DNA from: JBFGJY01 sp041576975
GTDB lineage: Bacteria > Pseudomonadota > Gammaproteobacteria > UBA4575
Direction: 5' to 3'
Length of the DNA stretch: 18,175 bases
Assembly: GCA_041576975.1 (NCBI GenBank)
Contig: JBFGJY010000050.1
Location: 1-18,175 of the forward strand
Part shown: positions 1 to 7,679 of the stretch, in pieces
Position numbering within the stretch: position 1 is the first letter of the stretch
Layout of the letters: every line of letters begins with the position of its first letter
Translations under genes and position numbers: made by a program
Notes under the pieces: model-generated
Told to the model about the DNA's origin: nothing
Databases searched by the model: none
The model's input: only the letters and a program-made list of their open reading frames with translations

Positions 1-194
1 AAAATATCTAAACTACTTTAATGATTTTACTTATATTTACAAAATATTTTTTGTCTTGCACTTACCTATAGTAATTATATCGAGAATTACTCATTTTTAA
101 ATTAATAAAATGAATGTCTGAATATTAATGCTAAACTTATATTATTCATTTTATTATAATCTCTACACAACTTATATAAATGGAAATTTAACTA

Positions 195-1091
195 ATGTCT
201 GAAGATGTCGCTCTGTCTACCAGTATTGAAGGAGTAACGAACACCATTCAAGATACATTGCTGGATATTTGGTCCAACTTCATTTCACATACTCCTTATC
301 TTGTAGGTGCCATACTCGTACTAATCTTTACTTGGGGTATTACTAAGATTATTGGGAAGCTAGGACATCGAATATTCTCAAAATCGAAGATTCGCCAATC
401 TTTGCAAGAACTAATCTTACGCTTAATAATCATTGCAATTTGGATTTTTGGTTTTTTACTTGCAGCAATGATTGTATTCCCTGGCCTTACACCAGCCAAA
501 GCCCTCGGTGGCCTTGGTCTTGTGTCTGTAGCGGTTGGATTTGCGTTTAAGGATATATTTGAAAATTTCTTTGCTGGAATTTTATTACTATGGCGCTATC
601 CATTTGAAAATGGTGACTATATACAGTGCGAAGATGTCGAAGGACGTATTGAGCGTATAGAAATTAGAATGACTCTGATTAGAAAAACTTCTGGTGAGCT
701 TGTAGTCGTACCCAATTCATTTTTGTTCAAGAATCCTGTGAATGTATTAACTGATCAGAAAAAACGTCGTATAACAATTACGACTGGAGTCGGATATAGT
801 GAAGACATTGAGAAATCTGTTGAGGTAATTACACAAGCCGTTAAAAATTGTAAAACCGTAGATCAACAAAATCCCATTCAAATTTTCCCCCAAGCATTTG
901 GCGCAAGTAGTATTGACATTGAGGTTACTTGGTGGACAGAATCTAAACCAGTAGACCTTAAGCGTTCTCGAGCTGAGGTTGTAACGGCGATTAAAAAAGC
1001 ACTTGATGAGGCAGGTATTGAAATTCCATACCCTTATCGTACTCTAACATTTAATGAGCCACTTGAAATTACCCACTCAGACAATGGCTAA
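195..1091 (+). CDS. MscS-family small-conductance mechanosensitive channel
   Basis: Inner-membrane channel of the MscS family, which opens under membrane tension to release solutes during osmotic downshock. Hydrophobic segments are visible near residues 34-54, 75-96 and 104-130. The last is the pore-lining helix, rich in Gly and Ala (GGLGLVSVAVGFAFKD), followed by NFFAGILLLWRYPF, the usual join to the beta domain. The cytoplasmic part carries the GDYI segment and the VVVPNSFLFKNPVNV segment typical of the MscS beta domain. At 298 residues it is close to the 286 of E. coli MscS, so it is a minimal-type channel. The ATG has only a weak GGAA upstream as ribosome site. It is followed in the same direction by the antiporter and MgtC genes, which suggests an ion and osmotic homeostasis group. 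Family assignment is confident; gating properties cannot be inferred. Confidence 0.93.
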   Translation: MSEDVALSTSIEGVTNTIQDTLLDIWSNFISHTPYLVGAILVLIFTWGITKIIGKLGHRIFSKSKIRQSLQELILRLIIIAIWIFGFLLAAMIVFPGLTPAKALGGLGLVSVAVGFAFKDIFENFFAGILLLWRYPFENGDYIQCEDVEGRIERIEIRMTLIRKTSGELVVVPNSFLFKNPVNVLTDQKKRRITITTGVGYSEDIEKSVEVITQAVKNCKTVDQQNPIQIFPQAFGASSIDIEVTWWTESKPVDLKRSRAEVVTAIKKALDEAGIEIPYPYRTLTFNEPLEITHSDNG

Positions 1092-1161
1092 CATACATAA
1101 ATTGGGTTTTTTTAGATAGGTAAGCTAAACTTACTCAGACAAAAACTATAATTAATACACA

Positions 1162-2967
1162 ATGTTAGCAAACCACATTGTGGTCATTGCTGGTATTGGA
1201 GTCATATGTGCTTTATGCCAGTGGTTAGCGTGGAAGGTAAAAGTACCTTCAATCCTCTTTTTATTATTATCTGGTATCACAGTCGGCCCCATTCTTGGTT
1301 GGTTAAAGCCAGACCAATTAATGGGTGATTTATTACTTCCATTTATCTCAATTTCTGTAGCAATCATTTTATTTGAAGGCGGTTTAACACTTAATTTAAA
1401 AGAGATTAAAGGCTACGGAGCTGTTGTTCGTAATCTAATTACATTAGGTGTGTTAGCCACTTGGTTAATGATAGCACTTACAGTGCATTTTATTTTTCAA
1501 CTCAATTGGAACATTGCTTTTTTATTTGGCGCAATCACTGTGGTAACAGGACCGACGGTTATAAAACCACTAATGCGTGTGGTACGCCCTAATGCTGAGG
1601 TTGCTAATGTGTTGCAGTGGGAAGGTATTCTGATTGATCCCATTGGCGCCTTTCTAGCTTTACTCGTTTTTGAATTTATTTTGTCTTCAACACCTGGCCA
1701 GGCCATTAGTCATAACATTTATATTTTAGGCAAACTTATAGTAACAGGCACATTAGTAGGTGCAGTTAGTGGCTATGTATTTGGAATTATTCTAAGAAAT
1801 TATTGGGTGCCAGAATATCTACAAAACATCACCACTTTAGCAACCGTTGTTTTTATTTATATGTTGTCGGAGCTCGTCCAGCATGAGTCTGGTTTATTAG
1901 CAGCAACGATTATGGGTATTTGGTTAGCTAATATGAAAAATGTCTGGATTAAGGAAATAATAAATTTTAAGGAAAGTATCAGCATTTTATTAATATCTTC
2001 TCTATTTATCCTTCTTGCTGCTCGATTAGATTTAAATTTGCTCCCTCAATTTGGCTGGACTATACTTCTTTTTCTTGCGATAGCGCAATTTATTATTCGG
2101 CCATTGAGTGTATGGATTTGTACATTTGGATCAAAGTTAAATTGGCGTGAACGTGCACTGATAAGTTGGGTCTCACCACGCGGAATAATTGCTGCTGCAA
2201 TTTCATCATTGTTTGTAATACGCCTTGAAGAGAAAGCAATTACTCAAGCCGATGCAATCGTTCCATTAACATTTATCCTCATCATTGGCACTGTTGTATT
2301 TCAAAGTTTGACTTCTAAAACAGTAGCTAGGTTTTTGAATGTATCCGACCCTATGCCTAACGGCATTTTAATTGTGGGTGCCAATAAAGTCTCTATTGCA
2401 ATTGATCGTGCGCTTAATCAGTTAGGAGTGCGCACAATTTTAGCGGATAGCTCTTGGAATAATATTCAAAAAGCACGGATGAGTGGATTGCGCACTTATT
2501 TTGGTAATCCCACATCGGCACATGCAGATGAGCATTTAGATTTAATAGGAATTGGCAAACTTGTAGCGCTATCTACGCGTCGAGAAACTAATGCGTTAGC
2601 AAGCATCCATTATCGTCCTGAGTTCGGTCTAGATTCTATTTATTCACTTCAAAATCAACCTGATGAGGACCAACTAGACAAACATGAACCAATATCAAAA
2701 CATCAACCAAATGTGCTTTTTTCTAGAGATGTTAACTATAATATACTTCGAGAAAAGTTAGATATGGGTGCTGAAGTTTCACATACAAAACTTACTGAAA
2801 TTTTTAACTATGAGGCCTATTTGCAAAAATATGCAGCAAATTCAGTTTTGATGTTTGCAATAGATCCAAATGGTGTTATTCACGTGTATAGTGATCCTCT
2901 ACGATTTACACCAGTCAAAGATTGGACTATTGTACGTTTAGGCCCGAGCAATAGTAATAACGAATAA
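1162..2967 (+). CDS. CPA1-type Na+(K+)/H+ antiporter with C-terminal TrkA-N-like domain
   Basis: Cation/proton antiporter of the monovalent CPA1 (NhaP-like) group, acting in the inner membrane in pH and sodium or potassium homeostasis. The first ~390 residues are a chain of hydrophobic helices with family landmarks: FEGGLTLNL near 71-79, VVTGPTVIKPL near 127-136, EGILIDPIGA near 154-163 (the Asp of the transport site) and the SPRGI helix near the end of the membrane domain. From about residue 396 a soluble tail starts with GILIVGANKVS, a Rossmann-type nucleotide-binding loop as in TrkA-N/RCK domains, so transport may be gated by a nucleotide. The 601-residue length fits antiporters with such a tail. 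There is no clear ribosome site before the ATG. It lies 70 bases after the MscS gene and 74 before the MgtC gene. The transported ion is not certain. Confidence 0.92.
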   Translation: MLANHIVVIAGIGVICALCQWLAWKVKVPSILFLLLSGITVGPILGWLKPDQLMGDLLLPFISISVAIILFEGGLTLNLKEIKGYGAVVRNLITLGVLATWLMIALTVHFIFQLNWNIAFLFGAITVVTGPTVIKPLMRVVRPNAEVANVLQWEGILIDPIGAFLALLVFEFILSSTPGQAISHNIYILGKLIVTGTLVGAVSGYVFGIILRNYWVPEYLQNITTLATVVFIYMLSELVQHESGLLAATIMGIWLANMKNVWIKEIINFKESISILLISSLFILLAARLDLNLLPQFGWTILLFLAIAQFIIRPLSVWICTFGSKLNWRERALISWVSPRGIIAAAISSLFVIRLEEKAITQADAIVPLTFILIIGTVVFQSLTSKTVARFLNVSDPMPNGILIVGANKVSIAIDRALNQLGVRTILADSSWNNIQKARMSGLRTYFGNPTSAHADEHLDLIGIGKLVALSTRRETNALASIHYRPEFGLDSIYSLQNQPDEDQLDKHEPISKHQPNVLFSRDVNYNILREKLDMGAEVSHTKLTEIFNYEAYLQKYAANSVLMFAIDPNGVIHVYSDPLRFTPVKDWTIVRLGPSNSNNE

Positions 2968-3041
2968 GTATTCATAACTTTAAAAAAATTAATTTTACTT
3001 GTTAAAGATTATGGTCTGTTACATAAAATCTCTATGCCAGT

Positions 3042-3482
3042 ATGTACTCATTAAGTTCCATCTTTAATATAGATTTTGCGCTAATTGCGCATAATTTAAT
3101 CACTGTTGGTACAGCATATTTAATTTCTTTACCTATCGCCTGGGATCGTGAGAAAGAGGCAAAAAGCGCAGGTTTGCGTACATTTCCAATCGTAGCTGTA
3201 GCGACATGCGGATTTACATTGTTAGGAATCGACGTATTAGATACGACCGATGCAGAAGCGAGAGTCTTGCAAGGCGTTATTACAGGTATTGGTTTTATTG
3301 GAGGCGGAGCTATTCTAAAAAAACAAGACGGAACATCTGGTACTGCAACAGCAGCTAGTTTATGGAGTACTGGCGCAATTGGAATCGCGGTTGCTTTCGG
3401 AAAAATTGAAATTGCAATTAGTTTGAGTTTGATAAATTTCATTACACTGCGTTATATCAAACGATTTAAAACTAAAGAATAA
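3042..3482 (+). CDS. MgtC/SapB family membrane protein
   Basis: Small inner-membrane protein of the MgtC/SapB family. Members are linked to magnesium limitation, acid stress and, in pathogens, control of ATP synthase; the role here is unknown. The family signature is clear: an Arg-Glu-Lys-containing loop leading to AGLRTFPIVAVATCG (residues ~43-57), then GVITGIGFIGGGAILKK (~87-103) and the TAASLWSTGAIGIAVAFG helix (~112-129). The 146-residue length matches the short members, which lack the soluble C-terminal domain of Salmonella MgtC. I accept the ATG because the first helix starts shortly afterwards; no good Shine-Dalgarno is seen. It follows the antiporter on the same strand, consistent with a cation-homeostasis cluster. 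Confidence 0.92.
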   Translation: MYSLSSIFNIDFALIAHNLITVGTAYLISLPIAWDREKEAKSAGLRTFPIVAVATCGFTLLGIDVLDTTDAEARVLQGVITGIGFIGGGAILKKQDGTSGTATAASLWSTGAIGIAVAFGKIEIAISLSLINFITLRYIKRFKTKE

Positions 3483-3610
3483 GTTTTATTATTTTAGATA
3501 ACATAGTAATACACTGATAACTAACTAGTCTCTTGATGTAATTCTTAACCTATAAATAATCATGTATAACTACTCAATCGCTGCTATTATTGAATTGGTA
3601 TGAGTTTATT

Positions 3611-3826
3611 ATGTCACTGATACGCGCAAGCATGATTAATTTAATAATTACAATTTTTTGTCTTACACTATTCTTTGGATGTGAAAAAGAAAGTCCTGCA
3701 GAAAAAGCTGGTAAAAATATAGATTCCACAATAAAAAATGCTGAACAAAGCCTTGAAAAAGCTGGTGAACAAATTGACGAAGCTATCAGTGACGCAAAAA
3801 GAAAAATTGAAGACGCACAATATTAA
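3611..3826 (+). CDS. small alanine/lysine-rich putative lipoprotein
   Basis: Predicted 71-residue lipoprotein of unknown function. The N-terminus has one Arg, a hydrophobic stretch (INLIITIFCLTLFF) and then G-C-E at residues 23-25, so Cys24 is the probable lipidated residue. The -3 and -2 positions are Phe, which makes the lipobox loose. The mature part is highly charged and helical (EKAGKNIDSTIKNAEQ, then EKAGEQIDEAISDAKRK), an amphipathic repeat seen in many short proteobacterial envelope lipoproteins. I chose the ATG at 3611 rather than the in-frame TTG 21 bases upstream (3590) because it gives a normal short signal peptide with the Arg in the n-region. It is the last gene of the plus-strand series before the sigma-like fragment. 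Confidence 0.6.
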   Translation: MSLIRASMINLIITIFCLTLFFGCEKESPAEKAGKNIDSTIKNAEQSLEKAGEQIDEAISDAKRKIEDAQY

Positions 3827-3891
3827 TTTGATCACTCTGATATACCTTCGTAATAAAATATAATAAGTTGATAATAATTATAATTAAAATG

Positions 3892-3898
3892 AGGAGGT
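3892..3898 (+). promoter_or_regulatory. perfect Shine-Dalgarno before the sigma-4-like frame
   Basis: AGGAGGT is fully complementary to the 3' end of 16S rRNA and much stronger than the ribosome sites of the neighbouring genes. It overlaps a four-codon frame, ATG AGG AGG TCG TAA (3889-3903). The frame it could serve begins at a TTG (3911, 12 bases further on) or, less conventionally, an ATT at 3905. It may be a relic of the gene that once began here. Confidence 0.5.
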
Positions 3899-3910
3899 CG
3901 TAATATTAAG

Positions 3911-4087
3911 TTGGACTATCGCTTTTTTATAATCGCAATTATTGATATGAGATTTTTTCAAGAATTCTCTCTTGAAGAGATATCTAATCATTTAAACATT
4001 GCTTTGAGTGCAGCAAAAATGCGCTTATATCGCGCACAAAAGCAGTTTGAATTAATTTATACTGCAGATTCTATGATGTTAAATTAA
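3911..4087 (+). pseudogene. sigma-70 region 4-like fragment (ECF sigma factor relic or small DNA-binding protein)
   Basis: A 58-codon frame from TTG resembles region 4 of ECF sigma factors, the helix-turn-helix that reads the -35 element. The match is in the run FSLEEISNHLNIALSAAKMR followed by LYRAQKQF, equivalent to the usual FSYEEIAEILGISVGTVKSRLHRAR pattern. A hydrophobic, Arg-containing segment precedes it, as in the first helix of region 4. Nothing resembling sigma region 2 (core binding, -10 recognition) lies upstream, where a TGA at 3890-3892 closes the frame. An intact ECF factor is about 170-200 residues, so this is at most the C-terminal third. It could be a 5'-truncated pseudogene, or an expressed stand-alone region-4 protein given the strong ribosome site. 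The start codon is uncertain. Confidence 0.5.
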
Positions 4088-4130
4088 ATTTATAGATTTT
4101 TTCTGTATACAGCAAAGTATATAAAATACA

Positions 4131-5177
4131 TCAAGTGATTCCTTCACGTATTTTTTCATTGGCTTTTTGTTTATCTTCTCGATCCGCACTGGGAGCAACT
4201 TGCTTGTTTGGTGCATCTTTATCAAAGGATAACTCAATTAAAATAGGAAAATGATCTGAACCAAAAGTTGGCAAGCGTTTTATTGACTTCAGCAAGAAAT
4301 GCTTAGATGCAAATGCATGGTCAAGAGGAAAACGAAAAAAAGGAATTTTTGCATGGAAAGTGTTAAACATACCACGTCCTATCCTTGGATCTAGCAAACC
4401 ACTTGTTTTCTGGAATAACGTAGTTGTATATGACCATGCAACATCATTTAAATCTCCAGCCACTATTGTTGCATCAGTATGTTGTTTGGCAAGCTTTCCA
4501 ACAATCAATAACTCAGCATCTCTTTCCGTTGTATCGGTACTTTCTTGAGGCGCGGGTGGTTTTGGATGTAGGCAATGTAAAATAATTTTCTTATTAGATG
4601 GATGTATTATTTTCGTGTGTATAGATGGAACTTCATTTTCAACTAAATATTCTATATGTGAGTTCTCAAGTTCTAAATTAGAATATAGAACCATCCCATA
4701 TGTATTGTTGAGAGGTTTGGATACAATGTATTCATAACTTATTTTTTTGGTTAACTGTTTATACCATATTTCATCAGCTTCAATTACTAATAATATATCA
4801 GGTGTATATGAACTGATTAAATTTACTAAACCATCAATATTCTTGTTTTGCATCAAAACATTCGTGATCATCAATTTTATCGATTCATTTTTTGCGCTAT
4901 TTTTATCCTGTAACATCTGCACAGGATGTATCCGTGTATATGGGATCATTTTGATAATTTGAAATACTAGACATATAAAAACAATCAAGAAAAAAAAGAT
5001 AAAAATGGTGCTTTTTTCAAATATGAATAATGCATATATAAAGATAATAATTCCTAAAATTGTAATTTGAAATCTAGGAAATTCGAAAATACGCACCCAC
5101 CATCCATCATGCCGAAGAAGTGGCAAAAATGTGGCCGTAAAAAAAGAGATTGCTAATATATAAAAAAGCACTTTCAT
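4131..5177 (-). CDS. membrane-anchored endonuclease/exonuclease/phosphatase family protein
   Basis: Protein of the metal-dependent endonuclease/exonuclease/phosphatase (EEP) superfamily, 348 residues. Three hydrophobic segments (~2-20, 36-53, 56-75) anchor it in the inner membrane, the same plan as the YafD-like branch. The catalytic fold starts near residue 100 and shows the superfamily's landmarks in order: Asn106 in MITNVLMQN, Glu133 in LLVIEAD, HCLH (201-204), Asp242 and Asn244 in VAGDLND, Asp286-His287 in PLDHAFAS and Ser307-Asp308-His309 in GSDHFPI. All expected metal-binding and catalytic positions are therefore present. The hydrophilic tail after ~320 is rich in Lys, Asp and Glu and has no evident function. 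The substrate (nucleic acid, phospholipid or other phosphodiester) cannot be told. It stands alone between plus-strand genes; no clear ribosome site precedes the ATG. Confidence 0.88.
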   Translation of the reverse strand: MKVLFYILAISFFTATFLPLLRHDGWWVRIFEFPRFQITILGIIIFIYALFIFEKSTIFIFFFLIVFICLVFQIIKMIPYTRIHPVQMLQDKNSAKNESIKLMITNVLMQNKNIDGLVNLISSYTPDILLVIEADEIWYKQLTKKISYEYIVSKPLNNTYGMVLYSNLELENSHIEYLVENEVPSIHTKIIHPSNKKIILHCLHPKPPAPQESTDTTERDAELLIVGKLAKQHTDATIVAGDLNDVAWSYTTTLFQKTSGLLDPRIGRGMFNTFHAKIPFFRFPLDHAFASKHFLLKSIKRLPTFGSDHFPILIELSFDKDAPNKQVAPSADREDKQKANEKIREGIT

Positions 5178-5568
5178 GAGTAAGTTGAAGCTAAAATGTA
5201 CAAATTTAGAGATAATTTATTCTTATCTAGCATACTAAAGAAGCTAAATTATTAAACAAACCTTGTAAATAGCAAGCTCTATGCATGAGATCTTGATCTA
5301 CGGTGGAACAAATACCTATAGAATTTTTACAACAGGTTTCAATGAATGATGGCAAGTGTCAAGTATTGATACACGTGAGAGTTGCAGACATAATCGTCAT
5401 CCTGAAATTGTATTTACTAATTAAACCGATCTGCTCATAAAAGAATTAAAATTTTTTGCACTACTTATCACTGTAACTAATTTTGGGGTATTATGATGTT
5501 TCCCCAGTTAACTTTTTTTACACATTAGCTTGCATTTTCTATTCATTTGATTAACAGAGTACTAGGTA
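5178..5568. other. AT-rich intergenic region between divergent genes
   Basis: This stretch separates the divergent EEP and DUF2490 genes and should hold both promoters. The only element I would point to is a TATTAT at 5491-5496, a plausible -10 for the DUF2490 gene, but no convincing -35 hexamer lies at the right distance. A weak imperfect inverted repeat (GTGTCAA/TTGATACAC) lies near 5356-5374. Short frames around 5281-5349 stop early and resemble nothing I know. Confidence 0.4.
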
Positions 5569-6237
5569 TTGAAAGGGCAATTAATAAAATCATTTATATT
5601 GTTGATTTTTTTGTTGTATCTTTATTGCTTGTGTGCCCACGCAGAAGATGATGTACAGCAATGGACTAGTATGCAGATTACGCATAAAGCCAATGACAAA
5701 ACGCAGCTGGCATTATATACACGCTTTGAAGTTGCAGATGATATATCGCGAGCAAACACTCTTTTATTACGCCCTTTTATTTTGTTTAAGTTAAAATCTG
5801 GATATAGTGCTGGGCTTGGCTATGAATACGTAGATAATCTTCGCCTCAAAGGTCGATTTGAAAACCGCATCTGGCAACAAATAGCCTTTGCTCACCCCGC
5901 AAAAAACTATCAATTGAGTAATCGGTTGCGTATTGAGGAGCGTTTTATTGATGAAATAGCTGGTCCTGTAGTGCGCGCTCGTTATTTAATTGGTGCTATA
6001 TTCCCTTTGAAAGACACCAACTGGTATCCCATCACCTCTAATGAAATTTTTTTCAATTTAAATGATAAAAATGAAGGACCTCCACATGGCTTTGATCAGA
6101 ACCGTTTTTTAGTCGGCATAGGCAAGAATATTGGTGAATCATCTTCAATACAAGTGGGTTATATGTACAGAGTCGTAGATCTTCGTAAAAAATCAGTCCG
6201 TAACGATCATATCGCTTTATTAAGCTTATTTTTTTAA
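5569..6237 (+). CDS. DUF2490-type outer-membrane beta-barrel-like protein
   Basis: Exported protein of 222 residues resembling the DUF2490 family, whose members look like small outer-membrane beta barrels of unknown function. The signal peptide is clear: Lys residues, a long hydrophobic core (FILLIFLLYLYCLC) and an AHA-ED cleavage site near residue 25. The mature part begins DDVQQWTSMQITHKAND and alternates polar and aromatic residues as in beta strands, with LALYTRFEVADDISR, RFENRIWQQIAF, RLRIEERF and a C-terminal strand ending LSLFF. A terminal Phe is the usual signal for outer-membrane barrel insertion. The start is a TTG: it is the only codon giving an intact signal peptide, although the ribosome site is poor. 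No operon partner is evident. Confidence 0.82.
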   Translation: MKGQLIKSFILLIFLLYLYCLCAHAEDDVQQWTSMQITHKANDKTQLALYTRFEVADDISRANTLLLRPFILFKLKSGYSAGLGYEYVDNLRLKGRFENRIWQQIAFAHPAKNYQLSNRLRIEERFIDEIAGPVVRARYLIGAIFPLKDTNWYPITSNEIFFNLNDKNEGPPHGFDQNRFLVGIGKNIGESSSIQVGYMYRVVDLRKKSVRNDHIALLSLFF

Positions 6238-6395
6238 AAAAATTTTAAAATTGAGTCAAATAATGCTGATCGTAACTATATAGCTACATTAGATGCTCTT
6301 ACAAACAGCGTACGGCCTAAAGTAGAAATTTATGTTTGAGTAAAATTTAATACAGCAGTTAAACAGAAATCTTTTTCAGCTATATTTTACTAGGC
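6238..6395. other. intergenic region without recognisable gene
   Basis: AT-rich spacer between the DUF2490 gene and the methyltransferase relic. It starts with a T-run/A-run after the stop codon (TTTTTTTAAAAAAA) that might slow polymerase but is not a GC-stem terminator. I see no coding frame or RNA in it. Confidence 0.4.
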
Positions 6396-6539
6396 TTAGA
6401 GTAGCTTTTTTAAAATACCAAACTTGTTGTGCTCTATTTTTGCTGGCTGATTAAACTTATCCATAAACCCTTTGCAAAATTTACATTCCAAATGGGATAT
6501 ATCCCAAACCTTGAAATCGGCAGAATATTTATCCGCTTT
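6396..6539 (-). pseudogene. truncated second copy of the methyltransferase 3' end
   Basis: This is a decayed copy of the last ~48 codons of the methyltransferase at 6902-7666, in the same orientation. Over the first ~83 bases from the shared stop region (from 6394, against 6900) I count ten mismatches, about 88% identity. The translated frame is kept: FMDKFNQPAKIEHNKFGIL against FMDKLKQPAQIEHNKLGII, both then ending KK and a stop. Further upstream the match weakens (SADFKVWD against DADNLAWD) with an extra three codons in the copy. An in-frame stop at 6540-6542 ends the frame, so the SAM-binding part is absent. It is most simply a leftover of a tandem or paralogous methyltransferase gene deleted from its 5' side. 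Confidence 0.82.
6493..6506. repeat. 14-base perfect palindrome TGGGATATATCCCA
   Basis: Perfect dyad lying inside the methyltransferase relic, about 80 bases before the ATG of the 82-residue gene. The corresponding part of the intact methyltransferase is not palindromic. It could be an operator for the downstream gene or a chance product of drift; nothing decides between these. Confidence 0.4.
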
Positions 6540-6587
6540 TTAACTTATTGTGCAAGTCAGTTCTGCTTGATATGAGGTAAAACTGCC

Positions 6588-6836
6588 ATGAGTATAAAGT
6601 TTTCTAATTATAAGTCCTTCAATAAATTAATTGGGAAAGCATGCAAAGGGACTACAGTCACTACAAAGGAATTACTTCGAGAACTTGTTGATAATGGCTA
6701 TCAAAACTTTAAGGAATTGGACCTTACCCTTGAAGACTTAAAAATGATTGTGTCAGATATTGCTGACAGTAAAGAAATTTCTGCATTGTATACTCATACT
6801 ACTAGCACAAGATCCGAAGTAGAAGTTCAAGATTGA
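6588..6836 (+). CDS. hypothetical protein, 82 residues
   Basis: I do not recognise this protein. It is a small soluble polypeptide with no signal peptide or membrane segment. The N-terminal third is Lys-rich; the middle (KELLRELVDNGYQNFKELDL, then TLEDLKMIVSDIADSKEI) looks helical; the tail after ~68 is rich in Thr and Ser and ends acidic. The ATG is preceded at a suitable distance by GAGGT (TATGAGGTAAAACTGCC), which supports translation. It lies between the methyltransferase relic and the intact methyltransferase and converges on the latter. The LxLEDL-type helix recalls leader peptides of some modified peptides, but there is no double-Gly or core-like end, so that is only a thought. It could also be an antitoxin-sized or regulatory protein. 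Confidence 0.55.
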   Translation: MSIKFSNYKSFNKLIGKACKGTTVTTKELLRELVDNGYQNFKELDLTLEDLKMIVSDIADSKEISALYTHTTSTRSEVEVQD

Positions 6837-6901
6837 ACCAACGTTCTTAGTATTATGAATGCGGGGATCACAATAACAGTCCTACTGAACTATTCTCGAG
6901 C

Positions 6902-7666
6902 TTAGAGAGGCTTTTTTATAATACCAAGCTTGTTGTGTTCTATTTGTGCTGGCTGCTTAAGCTTATCCATAAACTCTTTGTAAGCTTGATCAGACCCATC
7001 CCAAGCCAGGTTATCGGCATCACAATCATCTACAACAATTATGCCGCCCGGAACTAACCCCTGATATAGCTCTTTGAGGGCCTTTTTGATTGGGCGGTAT
7101 AAATCCACATCTAACAAAACAAAAGAAAATGGACCCAATGTAGTTAGATCAAAATTATTGACATCTGTTTGAATAGATTCAACTCTGTCAATTTTATTTT
7201 GCTTGATTGTTCCATCAAACCATTTTTTCTTGTTTATTCTAAAGTGTTTAAATAATTTTTTGTCTTTCTTTCTGTTATCTACTTCAAATTGGATGTCTTC
7301 TTCAACAAACCCAGAAAAGGTATCAAGTGCGAAATATTTCTTATCAATATTCTGAGCATTCATATATTTATTTAAAAAGATCGTAGTTCTGCCATTTGCG
7401 CACCCAACTTCGACGATAGATCCAGGGATATTTCTTGTTTCTTCAATACAGTTACATAAAAAAATTAACTGGGGTGGAGTAAAATTATAGGAATATCGAG
7501 GAAAGAAATATCTCCTCCATGGAGAATAAAACTGAATATCTCTGATTGATTTACGAACCGCTGTAACGAGCATAAAAAAGTTTAAGTATCTGGGCTTGTG
7601 TAAAATAAAATCGAATACGCAATATCTTAGCAGAATTACACATAGACCTTGAGATAAGAGGCGCAT
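6902..7666 (-). CDS. TylF/MycF-like class I SAM-dependent methyltransferase
   Basis: S-adenosylmethionine-dependent methyltransferase resembling the TylF/MycF (macrocin O-methyltransferase) group, which methylates sugar hydroxyls in natural products or surface glycans. Motif I is EVGCANGRT at residues 86-94, followed by FALDTFSGF (112-120), a conserved feature of the group. FVLLDVDLYRP (182-192) and GLVPGGIIVVDDCDAD (203-218) supply the metal-associated Asp cluster. The first 31 residues are hydrophobic and unlike the family, and the ATG comes 13 bases after the CCA end of tRNA-Met with no ribosome site. The true start may be Met32 (MLVTAVRKSIRDI) or another site. The last ~48 codons are duplicated, in decayed form, about 500 bases away. 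No glycan or antibiotic genes are nearby, so the substrate is unknown. Confidence 0.85.
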   Translation of the reverse strand: MRLLSQGLCVILLRYCVFDFILHKPRYLNFFMLVTAVRKSIRDIQFYSPWRRYFFPRYSYNFTPPQLIFLCNCIEETRNIPGSIVEVGCANGRTTIFLNKYMNAQNIDKKYFALDTFSGFVEEDIQFEVDNRKKDKKLFKHFRINKKKWFDGTIKQNKIDRVESIQTDVNNFDLTTLGPFSFVLLDVDLYRPIKKALKELYQGLVPGGIIVVDDCDADNLAWDGSDQAYKEFMDKLKQPAQIEHNKLGIIKKPL

Positions 7667-7679
7667 CGTTCTAGGTTAA

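Noticed and set aside
4102..4111. CTGTATACAG palindrome, possible LexA box
   Set aside because: The LexA consensus needs CTGT and ACAG eight bases apart; here only two lie between them, and no SOS gene is adjacent.
5281..5480. Possible decayed gene in the 5178-5568 spacer
   Set aside because: Short frames translate to nothing I recognise and stops are frequent in every frame I read.
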